64,000 nt of DNA from Scilla litardierei (GCA_030789695.1 CM061130.1:14065860-14129859), one strand, 5' to 3'. Counted from the first letter of the stretch, positions 47,348-62,140 are shown. Numbers and translations: made by a program. The notes: generated from the letters alone by a model not told the origin.

Positions 47348-48669
47348 TGTTGGAACTTGGTATTTTCCATCCTCTCTTCCATAAGGTTTTGATGTGACAA
47401 ATCAATTTATTTCATATTACTAACTCTATCTATGCAGATGTACAGCTACAACGCAAATTCATTTACATCACGCATATGATCAAAGTACAAGAAGACTCTG
47501 CAAAAACAACCTTGCTACTCAAATTACGTGTGAAACACGTATCTACGGAATGATGTAATTTTTACTTTTTAGATAGCTTCAGGGCCTTGGTTATATCATA
47601 TCATATATCCCTAAAGCTCAAATCTACATCATCTCCTAACTCATTTGATTCTAAGTCAAAATTCGTATTTTTTAGAATTAGCATACTAGGATTTTTCCTA
47701 GCCTACCAAAACAGTTATATTTTGACTTGATATTTTCAGACAAGGATCTATCCGTTGTCTAGTCCACGTCACCAAAATTTTGTGACAGTTTGTTACCGTT
47801 TCAAAATTGGCAGGCTACGAATTTTCCTAGCATGCCAAAATGCTTTTGGGACTGAAATTTTCCAGAACAGTTTCTGACCGTTCTCCAACGTTCCTTTCAG
47901 TTTCTGAACGTTGTGCAACGTCTCTTTTAGAGCCGTTCACAACCGTTTCTAAAACCTATAAAAGGAGGGGTACCCCCTCTCATTTTCCACACAATTTCCT
48001 CTTCTTTATTCTGATTTTGTTGAAAGCAAGCCATTAATTTTCTTAAGTAATTCTGCCATTAGTTGTTCTTTTCTTATTTGTAAGAAGAAATCATTAGATT
48101 TCTTTCTTCGTTTAAGAACGGAAGAACTTGGATTTTCAACATCACTTTTTGGAAAGTTGTTTGTGTTCATAATTGCAAGAAGAAATCAATAGATCTCTCT
48201 CTTCTTTTATGAACCAGAGAACTTCAAGTGTTGCTCTTCATTACATATCTTTTACATCTTGAAGTTCATCTTCTAAACACCATCCTTGAAATTCATTTTC
48301 TGAAATTTATAACAAGGCTATAGGTGTTTTTTATTTCATTATTTAACAGGTTGGAATCTCTGTTTAGAGATTGTACAAAGTTTGGGACATAGGGAGTGTC
48401 GCCATTTTTGTAAGTTTGTGCTTGCGGGGCAAGTGATTATAGTGGATTGAAAATCTCTACGGGGAGTAGAGGACTGGAGTAGGATCACAAGGATCCGAAC
48501 CAGGATAAATCTGTGTGTTTGCGATTGATTTAATTTCAGGTTTTGTCATTTTATTTCTGTGCCATCTTTGCAAATATTACTAACATTTTATTTGCGACTA
48601 TTTTTTAATATACACTATTCACCCCCCCCCCCCCCTCTAGTGTCTTGATCCTTACTGGCTAAAATTACA
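47348..48669 (+). repeat. 3' LTR of the 9.9-kb Sirevirus
   Basis: A copy of 38784-40099. The C run in the U5 hairpin loop is expanded to about 13 against 7 in the 5' copy. It ends GCTAAAATTACA, followed by ATTCA. Confidence 0.95.
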
Positions 48670-48670
48670 A

Positions 48671-49190
<520 letters not shown>

Positions 49191-49265
<75 letters not shown>
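49191..49265. repeat. TA microsatellite between two MITEs
   Basis: About 37 TA units. Confidence 0.95.
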
Positions 49266-51501
<2,236 letters not shown>

Positions 51502-51900
51502 TGTTGAGTATTGATTCCCCGGTTTTGGGTTTAGATGATGAACAAACATAAATATCGTGAACTAACTCTTTGTGAGCGCAGTTATGGAGATCGTCGCCAA
51601 ATTTCTATGAACATCAATAGCGACGTCTCGAGACTTCTTAAAGCGTGTGATCATGTGCTTGGAGCTTCGTTGAAGCTCAAGGACCATTATTGAAGTCAAG
51701 AAGATTCGATTGAAGCTTTTGAAGACGGTTCGTCAAGTTTTATTTATAGACTTCTAGCTTCGTTTCGTAGATTGTTAATCCTCGAGTAGGTCTTACGTTT
51801 TAATCTTCATAACGCTCATATCTTAGAGCTAGGATCTTATTAGAAGCCCATAGAAACTTTCCCGAAGCTTTGCGCTTCGATTCGCGGCTTCTTGTGCATG

Positions 51901-52430
51901 TTAGTTGGTTCAAGAAGAAGAACCAACCGACTAAATGTCAATCTAGTTGGTCGGCAATGCTTCTTGAACCGACTAGAATGCCTTCTCAATTTAAGCTCAC
52001 TTACTGTTTACAGTTAGTCGGTCAAAGAAGGTTCACCGACCGACTAGTTGTGAAACTAGTCGGTTAGGAATCCTTCTTAGACCGACTAGTTGAGCTTCCA
52101 CTGTTCAGCCTAACTTACTGTTTACAGTTAGTCGGTCAAAGCATAACGACCGACCGACTAGTTGAGAAACTAGTCGGTTGGAAGTTGCTCTTAAACCGAC
52201 TAGCTGTATTTGAATTCAGCCTCTTTGTTTTCATCTGTTAGTCGGTCAAAGTTCACTCACCGACCGACTAGTTGTGAAACTAGTCGGTTGGTAAGTCTTC
52301 TTAGACCGACTAGTTATTCATTGTCTGAACTTCTTCTTTTGGCTGTTCACCTCTTAGTCGGTTCATGTTGAATCACCGACCGACTAGTTGATGAACTAGT
52401 CGGTCAGTGATCCTTCTTTGACCGACTAGT
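51901..52430. repeat. Five ~113-bp units of CTAGTCGGT / ACCGACTAG
   Basis: Each unit carries four half-sites: TTAGTCGGTC, ACCGACCGACTAG, CTAGTCGGTT and GACCGACTAG. Units begin near 51901, 52015, 52129, 52238 and 52355. The half-sites alternate in orientation, so each unit can form hairpins; the spacers differ in sequence. The first unit is decayed (TTAGTTGGTT). It ends 65 bases before the TATA box. Confidence 0.9.
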
Positions 52431-52494
52431 CTGCTTCAGAATAGAGCCGTTGGAGCATTAAATGCCACGAATTTTGCTCTCTCTTTCCTCTATC

Positions 52495-52503
52495 CTATAT
52501 ATA
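52495..52503 (+). promoter_or_regulatory. TATA box of the large Sirevirus LTR
   Basis: CTATATATA, about 45 bases after an AGCCGTTGG box (52445). Confidence 0.7.
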
Positions 52504-52853
52504 CTTGAAGGGCTGCTTTCATAGCATTCAAGGCTGATATTTATTGAAGTTTAGAGATCAAAGAGAAGCAATTAATTCTCATTCAAAGCTCTTTCATTTC
52601 TCACTTGAATCTCTCCCTCACTCTTATTTCAAAAGAGAGATTCATTGATTGTGAGCCTTCCAAGCCAAGAGCTTGATCCAAGGTCACCAACATCTCCCTA
52701 GGCCTCCATTGCTGGTCTACATCTTGGAGCTAGGGTTTGGTGCCTTCATCTTCCCCAAAATCCTCTTTGCCCTAAATCGTAAGTTTTACTCAAGGCATAG
52801 GTTTTTGTGGTAAGCATTTCATATTTCAATTTACTTTGAATATTGCAAGTTTT

Positions 52854-53010
52854 ACTCTCGGTTGTGAGAGTTTGTTTGTGATTCCGGTTTGTGGGAGTCA
52901 CAATTTCATTTGTGTATGATTTGACCTTGTAGAGGTTTCTACAAGTAGTTCATAGTGCAAATTTGAGTTAGAAGTTTCTAACTCAAGTATCCGGAGGGGA
53001 TCCGGGTGTT
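52854..53010 (+). repeat. Leader hairpins
   Basis: ACTCTC/GAGAGT with loop GGTTGT (52854-52871), GTGATTCC/GGAGTCAC with a GGTTTGTG-like loop (52878-52901), CTTGTAGA/TCTACAAG (52927-52945) and GAGTTAGA/TCTAACTC (52964-52984). Less uniform loops than in the Sirevirus at 21048, but the same placement. Confidence 0.55.
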
Positions 53011-53228
53011 TGGGACGTAGGATCACCGGGAACAAGTCGGGGAGACTTGGGTGGATCCGAACCCGTTATATCGTCTGTCTGCGATTGCATTTCTTTGTTG
53101 TCTATATTTACATTTCCGCATTGTTGGTTGAGTTTGCAAGATAATTAGGAATTATCTTCTTAATTATTTTAAAGTACAATTCACCCCTCCTCTAGTACTT
53201 GTGCAATAGCTACGTAGGGCATTACATT

Positions 53229-53241
53229 TGGTATCAGAGCC
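53229..53241 (+). other. Primer binding site
   Basis: TGGTATCAGAGCC two bases after the LTR. Confidence 0.9.
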
Positions 53242-53253
53242 AAGTACCTAGCT

Positions 53254-55476
53254 ATGTCTTCCAACGACAACAAAACCTTACGTCCACCTTCAGACTACAG
53301 CACCTTCAGGAACCGTGAAGGAGCTTCTTCGGTGATGGAAGGACACTCCTCGACTAGGCCTTCCTTCTTCAACGGTACCAATTACGGGTACTGGAAATAC
53401 CGGATGGAAACTTTCCTTCGGAGTGCTTCACTATGGAGAGCCACGTTGACGGAGTACGTCGAGCCCAAAGAAGAAGATTTCGCTAAGTGGACTCCCGCGG
53501 AGGTCGCCGCGGAGGTAACCAATGCCAAGGCAATGAACGCCTTGCATTGCGCTTTGGAGCCCGAGGACTTCAGCAAGATATGCACATGTAAGAGTGCATA
53601 TCAAATATGGAACTCTCTCCTCATCTTGCATGAAGGAACGAGTAGGGTAAGAGACTCCAAACTCACCGTTGTTAATAAAGATTACGAGTTATTTCATATG
53701 CAACATAGTGAGAAGATAAAGGAGTACTATGCTCGCTTCGTCGACATTACAAATGAATTGGAGGCTCTTGGAAAGACCTACACTCAAAAGGAGAAAGTCT
53801 CGAAGATCATTGATGGACTTCCTTCTTGTTGGGAGAAGCGTACCTTCGCCATCGAGGAAGGTAACGATATGAACAAATATACCGTTGTTCAACTAATGGG
53901 TACCTTGATGTCTTATGAGGTACGCAAGGATAGCAAGATGAAGATGAAAGATAAGATGAAGTATTACTAGAAGCAAGACGAGCCAAAGAAAAATTCGATT
54001 GCGTTCAAGGCCGCTCCATCTACATCTACATCTACCGATGACGAAGACTCGGAAGACGAGTTGGACTTGGAATCCATTGCCCTCATGGAAAAGAAGTTCA
54101 ACCGATTCTTCTGGAAAGGTAATTTCAAGAACAAATCGAATTTTAGTTCTTCTAATGCCTCTGCTCCTTTGTGTTTCAAATGCAACAAGCTAGGACACAT
54201 GAAAGCGGATTGTCCTCAAAACAAACACAAGGAGAAGTGGAAGGCGCCAAAGTTTGACAAGTCAAAGAAGTACAAGAAAGGGTGCAAGAAAGGACTTGTT
54301 GGGACATTCACCGACTCCGAGGATTCCTCAAGTGGAGAGTCGGATGATGAGTAAGTGGAGCAAGCACACATGTGCTTCATGGCAAGAGAGGAACATGACC
54401 AAGGATCTTCCTCCGATGATAGCGAGGATGAAGGCGATGAGGTAACAATGGATGAACTTAGATTAGCTAATGAGCAAATATGGTCTAAGTATTCTAAATT
54501 AGTAAATAGATATACTAAGATAAAGATGAGTTAGCTAGCATCCAAACCTCGCTTAAACCTATCATCATCAACAACGACACCGTTGTTGAAGATTTGAGAA
54601 ATGAGATTGTAAATCTCAAATCTCAACTTGAGCATGTTCATATCGAGGAATCGGATGAACATGAGATGGCGGATTTGATTTCTCGAAACTCAACTTTGAG
54701 TATTGATAATGAGAATCTCAAGTCTCGTGTTTGTGTACTCACATTGCAAGTGTCCACTTTGGATGCTTCTATGCATTCTCTCACCAAGAATTATGAGTGC
54801 ACATTAGGCCGAATTAATAAATTCAATAAAGGTAAGGACCATTTGGATAATATCCTAAATGACTTACTTCCGGCCAATCACCATATTGGCTTGGGGTATA
54901 AGATGGGAAATTCATCCAAGTCTGGCACTACCTTTGTTAGGCCAACTTCCGATGCCTCAACGAGTGGGTGCAAACACTATATTGGTAGTTCATCTACCAA
55001 TGGTGCTTCCACTTCGTACACACCCTCGTTTGGAAAGAAACCCACTTTGGGTGGACCTCCAAAGAAGGGTCATGCTTATATGTACACCAATACCATGCCA
55101 CGTAGGAACATACATCCTACTCCACATGTTCACACATATGATGATTTTTATGCACCACATCCACGGGCACGTGCACACCATGTGAGACACCCTCACGCAC
55201 GTGTTCCTCCACATGCATATGTACACCCACATCATCGTATGAACAATTATCATCATGCACCATTTCATCATGTGCCATATGCCTATCCACACATGCATAC
55301 GTATGCATGCTCCCAATAGGATTAGGGCTCCCAAAATCTTCACTATTTGGAGCCCAAAGAACACAAGCATGAATGAAAAACAAGCTTACATGAATTCGTA
55401 TTTTATGAATGTCGTGCATAATGATGATTTCATTGGGAAGTCTAAGTCCAATTGGACTTGGCTTCCAAAGGTCTAA
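53254..55476 (+). pseudogene. gag: Sirevirus Gag with His-rich insert, several breaks
   Basis: ATG at 53254 (MSSNDNKTLRP) leads into RPSFFNGTNYGYWKYRM and the capsid domain. TAG at 53968 and TAA at 54352 interrupt it; the knuckle CFKCNKLGHMKADC is at about 54174-54215. A one-base shift near 54530 leads into the coiled-coil frame to 55319. Its last 68 residues (55112-55316) hold about 18 His with Pro and Tyr, absent from the two other Gags here. A further shift gives the frame ending WTWLPKV at 55476. Confidence 0.85.
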
Positions 55477-55529
55477 TCTTTTAGGACCCAATGACTTTGG
55501 GTACCATGGAATGATATGTTTATCTTTAG
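55471..55529 (+). other. Intron-like gap at gag-pol junction
   Basis: From AAG|GTCTAATC to TATCTTTAG|GTACTC: 59 bases with GT-AG ends, holding the gag stop (55474) and a hairpin GGACCC/GGGTACC (55484-55505). Removing it joins WLPK to VLKKKKRSN in the frame of protease without a stop. Confidence 0.5.
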
Positions 55530-58500
55530 GTACTCAAGAAAAAGAAACGGAGCAATAAATCCAAATTTAGCTCCAAGAATAATTGGATACTCGATAGCGG
55601 GTGTTCAAAACACATGACGGGTGATGCTCAATTGCTCTCTGGAGTGGTGCCCATTGCAAATGGAAACCGAGTCGTCTTTGGAGGAAACGAGAGCGGAACC
55701 ATAATAGGTGTTGGCAAAGTGGGTAATCCTTCTAAACCACTAATAAGTGATGTTTACCTTGTTAAAGGATTAAACCACAATCTTATTTCAATAAGCCAAC
55801 TTTGTGACAAAGGTTACAAAGTTAGCTTTGCGAAAGGAATGTGCCATATTTTGAATAAAAATACTAATGATGTGTTATTCTCTGGCACACGCCATAAGGA
55901 TATTTATATATTAGATCTTCCAAAATCACATGAACAATGTCTCATTGCCAACACAAGTGAACAACACTTATGGCATCGACGTTTTGGTCATGTGAACTTT
56001 GGAACACTTTTTAAGCTTTCCAAGTTAAATTCTATTAGAGGCTTCCCTAAGCTTGTCTTTTAAAAGAAAAGCTTTTGTGACTCGTGTCAACGAGGCAAGC
56101 TTCCAAAATCGTCATTTAAACCTAAGAAAAGCATTTCTTCTAAGCGGCTTCTAGAGCTTTTACATCTAGATCTTTTTGGGCCAACTAGAGTTGCTTCATT
56201 AGGAAATGCACGATATGGACTAGTAATCGTTGATGACTTTTCTAGATTTACTTGGGTATTTTCCTTAAGTAATAAAAATGATGCTTTTGGAAACTTCACA
56301 ATATTTGTTAAGAAAGTACAAAATCTCATTGGAACCACCATTGTCACTATTCGTAGTGATCATGGAGGGGAATTTGAGAATGAGTCTTTCTCAAATTTTT
56401 GTGATGAAGTTGGTATTACTTGCACCTTCTCTTTCCCTCGCGCACCTCCTCAAAATGGTGTTGTTGAGAGGAAGAATAGGACGCTAGTGGAATGTGCTCG
56501 CACTATGCTTGATGATAGCCAACTTGGCCATCAATTTTGGGCGGAAGCGGTACATACCGCTTGCTATGTGTTTAATAGGATACTTTTGAGGCCCGGCACC
56601 AAACAAACTTGTTATGAATTGTTGTTTGGTAGCTTGCCTCAAGTTAAACATTTTCGAGTTTTCGGTGCAAAATGTTTTATTAAAAACACGTATGGTAATT
56701 TGGACAAATTTGATCCAAGATTCGATGAGGGGATATTTGTTGGATAGTCCTCCCGTAGCAAAGTCAACCGGATATACAACAAACGAACCTCAACGATCGA
56801 GGAATCACTTCATGTTTCATTTAATGAAGGCTTTGTCCCTACTAGAATTACTAATGATGATGACTCCATGGATGTGCTATGTGATTCTATTGGTAATTCT
56901 AATTCTATTGATTCTAATGTTACTAACCCTACTAATGAATCTTTTGAGAATGTTCCTAGTGATCAGGGAATTCCCAAACGGCTTCATACCGTTCGTGACC
57001 ATCCTTATGAGCAAGTCATTGGCAACATCCTTGATAGTGTCAGATGAGATCTCAAGTCAACTACTTCGCTCATTATGCCTTTGCCTCCTCAATTGAGCCA
57101 AAGAATATTGACGAAGCGTGCGAAGATAGTGCTTGGATCCTTGCCATGGAGGAAGAGCTCATTCAATTTGAGAGGAATGAGGTTTGGGAGCTTGTTCCAT
57201 TGCCATTGAAGAATCACACCGTTATAGGAACAAAGTGGATTTTCAAGAACAAGACCGACGAAAACCAAATCGTCGTCTGGAACAAAGCTTGGTTAGTAGC
57301 TCAAGGCTATCGGCAAGAGGAAGGTATTGATTTCGAAGAATCCTTTGCTCCGGTAGCTAGATTAGAATCTATTAGATTATTATTATCTTTTGCATGCCAT
57401 AAAGATTTTAAACTCTTTCAAATGGATGTAAAAAGTGCGTTTTTAAACGGAGATGTTGTTGAGGAAATTTATGTTTCTCAACCTCCGGGTTTTATAAATG
57501 AAAAATTTCCAAATCATGTTTTCAAACTTAAGAAAGCACTTTACGGTTTGAGACAAGCTCCTCGAGCTTGGGATGACCGTCTAAAGAATTTTCTTTTGGA
57601 TTTAGGTTTTAAAATGGGAGAAGTTGATTCTACATTATTTGTTAAGTATTCGAAAAATGATATTATTTTAGTTCAAATTTATGTTGATGATATCATTTTC
57701 GGTGCTACTAACTTCACTCTTTGCGAAGAGTTTTCTAATGTGATGAAGGATCAATTTGAGATGAGCCACATGGGTGAGCTTAAATATTTCTTAGGTCTCC
57801 AAATTCTCCAAATGAACGATGCAATCTTCATCCACCAAAACAAGTACACGATGGAGTTGCTAAAGCGATTTGGAATGGAGAATGCCTCCGGGAAGAAGAC
57901 TCCAATGAGCACTACGACACATCTTGATAAAGATACGGGCGGCAAAGATGTAGACATTCGTCTATATCGAGGTATGATAGGTAGTTTATTATATCTTACC
58001 GCTAGTAGGCCCGATATTATGTTTGCCGTATGTGTATGTGCTCGTTATCAGTCTCAACCTAAGGAATCTCACTTAGTAGCGGTAAAACGTATTTTCCGTT
58101 ATTTAAGTTACACACTTGACTTTGGATTACTTTATCCAAAGTCTAGCACATATGAGTTAATCTCATATAGTGACGCAGATTATGCAGGATGCAAATCCGA
58201 CAGGAAAAGTACTAGTGGCACTTGCCATTTTATAAGAAATTCTCTTGTCTCTTGGTTTTCCAAGAAGCAGAATTCTGTATCACTTTCAACCACCGAGGCG
58301 GAATATATTGCCACCGGTGCCGCGTGTGCTCAGGTTCTTTGGATGAGACACACTCTTAAAGACTTTGGTATAAAATGTGATACTTGCCCTATCATAGTGG
58401 ACAACCAAAGTGCAATATGTTTCTCTAAGAATCCGGTACACCATTCCTGTTCTAAACACATAGATATCAGTCACCATTTCTTAGATGATCATGTTGCTAA

Positions 58501-58630
58501 AAAGGACATCATTTTAGTGTATGTTGAAACCCAGAAGCAAATCACCGATATTTTCACGAAACCACTCAAGGAAGACTCCTTTGTGCGGTTGCGTAGAGAA
58601 TTGGGGATTATGGGTGAATCCGAGATTTAG
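55530..58630 (+). pseudogene. pol: Sirevirus Pol with two stops and a frameshift
   Basis: Protease WILDSGCSKHMTGD is intact. The zinc domain WHRRFGH is followed by TAA at 56061, then CDSCQRGK, LDLFGP, IRSDHGGEF and ERKNR. TAG at 56745 replaces a Tyr codon (VG-stop-SSRSK). A frameshift near 57042 leads into the last frame with reverse transcriptase (YVDDIIFGA) and RNase H ([15 protein letters not shown]) to 58630. The change [10 protein letters not shown], where [10 protein letters not shown] is usual, adds to the damage. Confidence 0.9.
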
Positions 58631-58881
58631 GATTCATATTTTGTTCAATAACTTGCATTCTAACAACTTTCGTTATATATGCTCATGCTAGAATTATTGA
58701 GATTTTTCTGGATTTTTGGTTGAATTTTCGGAATTTATGCTCGAAATATTCATGAACATCGTATTTAAGATTTTCGATGTTTTATGGGGTAGTATAATGA
58801 TATATGAGATATTTCGATGTTTCGTCCAAGTGTGATTAGGAGAGAACTCAAAATTTCAATTTCTAAAATTTTTTAGACTCT

Positions 58882-59152
58882 TTTAGTCGGTTCATGTTCA
58901 TTGACCAACCGACTAGATTGCGTTCTAGTCGGTCAGTGAATGAACTCAGACCCACTAACTCTAGCCCTAATTTTTGGCTTCAGTTACTGTTTGCACTTAG
59001 TCGGTTCAAGCTCATTGGCCGACCGACTAGATCGTCATCTAGTCGGTCAGCGCTTGAACTGTGACCGACTAATTGCACAGGGACTGCTTTGTCTTTTCGA
59101 CTTCCGATCGATTTATATCCTCTCCGCACCGACTAGTTGTCTTTCTAGTCGG
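58882..59152. repeat. Internal copy of the LTR motif array upstream of ORF3
   Basis: TTAGTCGGTTC (58882), ACCAACCGACTAG (58903), CTAGTCGGTCAGTG (58925), TTAGTCGGTTCAAG (58998), ACCGACTAG (59021), CTAGTCGGTCAG (59038), ACCGACTAA (59062), ACCGACTAG (59128), CTAGTCGGTG (59142). Motif, order and ~115-bp period match the array in the LTR at 51901-52430. TTTATATCC follows at about 59110, inside the array, and ORF3 begins 280 bases downstream. Confidence 0.85.
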
Positions 59153-59430
59153 TGCGAATTCACTCCCTCAGCCAAAACCCCCGAATTCCCTTTGTATTCC
59201 TCCTCTCCTCTGTCGTTGACTGCCGTTTTTCGGCCATCTCAGATCATCTCCGGCCGTCGATCTCCTCTCTCCTCCACCTAGGGTAACTCAATCACTCCCT
59301 CTCAGCTTTTAGCCCTAGTTTCCTATCGATTTCAGTTCGGTTTAGGGTTTGCAGTAGGGTTTGATCTTCGACCTATTTTATCTTTCGATTTGTGTCGATC
59401 TCGTTTGTTTGCGTGTGTCTCGTCTCGATT

Positions 59431-60986
59431 ATGGCGAAGACATGCATCCCAATTGAACCCTCGCGTCCGTCACCCATGACCGTAGAGTCTCCGTCTACGG
59501 ACCCCCCCCCCCCACAACCTAAACACCGATCCAAATCGACCCATCCATCGTCTTCTTCGCCTCCTCTTAAGAAGAAGAGGACGGCGATAGCGAAGCCCAG
59601 AGCCCGATCTACTCAATCCAAGCCAGCTTCATTCTGTGCTCCCACTCCTCCAGCTGATTCTGATTCCGACACGGAATATATTCCGGAGTCCGAGCCTACC
59701 GCTAGGGATCCTACTCCTCATCCTCGTTCTAGCATTCGTCAGCCTAAGGGGAAGGCTCTCATGCCAGTTGGCGGTGTCGATATATCATTATGTCGCGATT
59801 GTGTCTCGCAGCATACAATCGTATCGAACACTGTCCACTGTTATTGGAGCACTTCGTTCAGTTCTCCGACTTCCCACATCTAGCCGATCTCCTTTCTCAT
59901 AGCGGTCTTATCGATTATCTTCGCCAGGACCCTAAGGCGAATCCACACCCGTACCCCCGTCTAGTCAAGCTATTCTATGCGAACCGTGTTCGTGGTCAGT
60001 ATGACGAGACCCATTCCATTGAAACGACTGTCTTGGGGACACCAATAGTCCTCACAGCAGAAATCTTAGGGGATTTTATTGGTGTCTCCTCTTCTGGCCT
60101 TCTTCCGGTCGATATCTCTGTTGATGACATTTCTGCTCTTGATCAAGCCATGCACTCCGAGATGTTTCATGTTATCCCTCCCGCCATGATTGGCGTTCCA
60201 TCCAAATCTTTCAAGCCCAACGCTTGGGTATTAAATCTTATCCTGAAGTCGTGCCTCCTTCCGAAGTACGGCTCATCGAGCTTGCCATCCCAGCCATTCC
60301 TTAAGTTGATCTATGCTCTCTTCATGGGGAGCGAGATCAATTGGGCTAGGATTATTCTTGATACGATGGATTCTTTCGAATGTATCCGAAAGTCCACGAA
60401 ATCTACTCACATCCCATACCCTTGCCTTCTGACACTTGTCTTTCGTCACTTCAGTGTCCCTCTCCCTCCTGATGATGAGCGTCCTCTTGGTCCCCCTCTG
60501 AATGCGACGGCCATCAAGAAGTCTCTTGCGGTGCTTCGTCACGTTCAGAGGACGACCCCTTCAGCCTCTGCTTCAGCTGTTCCTCCACCTCCTACTCCTA
60601 CTCTCGCTGAGCTTGCATGTTCGTTGAGACGTGTGGAGTCTCATTGTGCTCGTTCTGAGGCGATGCTAGCTCGCATCTGCTCTCATTTGGGCATTGAGAT
60701 TCCTCCGTCTGTTTTTGACGATGAGGAGATGGATGAGGATGAGCTCCAGGAGCTCATTGGATCTGCTGCTCGTGCCCAAGAGGGTACGTCTGCTGCTGCT
60801 GCTACTTCTACCGGTGCTTCCGAGAGCACACCTGCTGCCATCATTCCTCTGGTGGATACTTCGTCTGGTGCTCCCGAGGCCACTCCTGTTGCGGCACTCC
60901 CGTCTGTGGACACTCCCATTGACCCAGTGACCACCATCCCTCCTGCAGAGCCTGCTGCTGCTGCTGACCCTGCCTCCACCTCCTGA
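59431..60986 (+). pseudogene. Sirevirus third ORF (putative plant transposon protein), frameshifted
   Basis: ATG at 59431 (MAKTCIPIEPSRP) starts a Pro/Ser/Lys-rich N-terminus with a basic patch (KKKRTAIAKPRARS). A one-base shift near 59780 passes into the frame 59790-60986, which holds the conserved domain (PYPRLVKLFYANRV, then LGDFIGV, INWARIILDTM, and a short HIPYPCLLTLVFRHF). Its Ala/Thr/Pro-rich tail ends at 60986. This is the PF20167-type protein found 3' of pol in Sireviruses. No signal peptide or clear membrane segment is visible, so a membrane envelope role is not supported here. Confidence 0.7.
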
Positions 60987-61409
60987 GCATACTTGGAGGA
61001 CTCTCCCTATGCACATTGGATGATATACCTGTTGTGAGAGAGTGTGGTAGGATAGCTTGGGTGGTTCTGGATTTTGATGTATTGTGATGTATTTTGGATG
61101 GATGTCTGTATGTTTTGAGATACTTCGATATCTGTTGTGATGTGTGATATATGATGTGCTCCGATCATTCGAGTGATATATGATGTGTGATATATGATGT
61201 GTGAATTACAAATTACATTGAACAAACAAATGAGTAACATTCTCTTCCTGAGAGTGGAACAAAAAAAATACATGGAGAATGACTCAACCCCGTCAAATCC
61301 AACAAATTTTTTTGTATTCAACTTGTCTTTAAGAATCAACCATAAGAGAATTATATTTGTCAATGGAACATGCACTTTCCAAATACCAAAATAAGGAAAA
61401 TTTCACTTA
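60987..61409. other. Region between ORF3 and the next LTR
   Basis: No gene. GTGATATATGATGTG occurs three times between 61142 and 61202. The rest is AT-rich and unrecognised. Confidence 0.5.
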
Positions 61410-61876
61410 TGGGAAATTTAGTCCCACCCCTAAGTAGTTTTGATGATGAGCACACCAAATGATGTTAATGTACTAATGACATTATCTAAAGTGTGTAGGT
61501 TGTGCGATTAATAGATAAAGAGCTTTACGCATACTCCGAAGAAGCTCAACCACACTCAGAAGATGAAGACAATTTGCTAGCTCTACGTCAAGCACAAGTG
61601 AAGCTCAAAGATGAAGCTCATGGAACGTGCTCAAGCTTAAGTCAAAGAGGAGCTCAAATTCAAAATGAAGCATGCATCCATATCAATATCTGATCGGTTT
61701 CAGAAGTCTTCATTTAAGTCTAAGTGTGCGAGTTTTTCTTTTAGGAATATGTTAAAGCCAAGATTATTGCACACACACACACAAAACGTTTTTGAAACAA
61801 AGTTTTCAAACTTGTTTTAAATTTCTTGAGAGCTAAGCTTTTCGATTTAACTTTGTAGTCAATCTCCAAACACCCA

Positions 61877-62027
61877 GGAGTTGATTACTTATCTTTTAAG
61901 ATGAGTTTCAATGAAAAATATGCTCTGGGAGTCGATTACCAAAGGAGAGAGTCGACTACCAGCTGTGAGCAGAGTTTTCATTGACAACTCTCTGGGAGTC
62001 GACTACCTCCCTTGGGAGTCGACTACC
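61877..62027 (+). repeat. GAGTCGACTACC motif array
   Basis: GGAGTTGATTAC (61877), GGGAGTCGATTACC (61927), GAGAGTCGACTACC (61947), GGGAGTCGACTACC (61994 and 62014). The core GTCGAC is palindromic. All copies are in direct orientation, unlike the other arrays. Confidence 0.8.
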
Positions 62028-62132
62028 ATCTGCGTTTGACTTCCCAGATTTCACTTCTTTAATGTCTCACTTTGCTTGATTGGTGGGCTGAAGTCAAACA
62101 TTTTTTGAAATTCAAATTTGGTTTTGAAACTC

Positions 62133-62140
62133 TATAAATA
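62133..62140 (+). promoter_or_regulatory. TATA box of the last Sirevirus LTR
   Basis: TATAAATA about 105 bases after the motif array. Confidence 0.7.

Larger units (their letters stand above)
38784..48669 (+). mobile_element. Complete Sirevirus with lightly damaged gag, pol and ORF3 remnant
   Basis: LTRs 38784-40099 and 47348-48669 differ at about 20 positions. The target duplication ATTCA occurs at 38779-38783 and 48670-48674. Order: LTR, primer site, gag, protease, integrase, reverse transcriptase, RNase H, then 2.4 kb with a fragment of the third ORF typical of Sireviruses, polypurine tracts, LTR. Damage is limited to one TGA in gag and a small deletion in integrase. It landed next to a TA microsatellite. 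Confidence 0.95.
51502..53226 (+). repeat. 5' LTR of the large Sirevirus
   Basis: Starts TGTTGAGTATTGATTCC and ends AGGGCATTACA. It contains TTTAGATGATGA (51530), the CTAGTCGGT array, the TATA box, a hairpin-rich leader and a U5 hairpin AAGTAC/GTACTT (53172-53200). The right edge is set by the primer site. Confidence 0.85.
51502..61409 (+). mobile_element. Large Sirevirus with third ORF, 3' LTR not in window
   Basis: 5' LTR 51502-53226, primer site, gag, pol, a motif array, and a third ORF to 60986. At about 61410 another Sirevirus LTR begins, so either that element is inserted before the 3' LTR of this one or the end was lost. Several stops and frameshifts make it inactive. Sequence up to 61409 has no second LTR. 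Confidence 0.8.
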
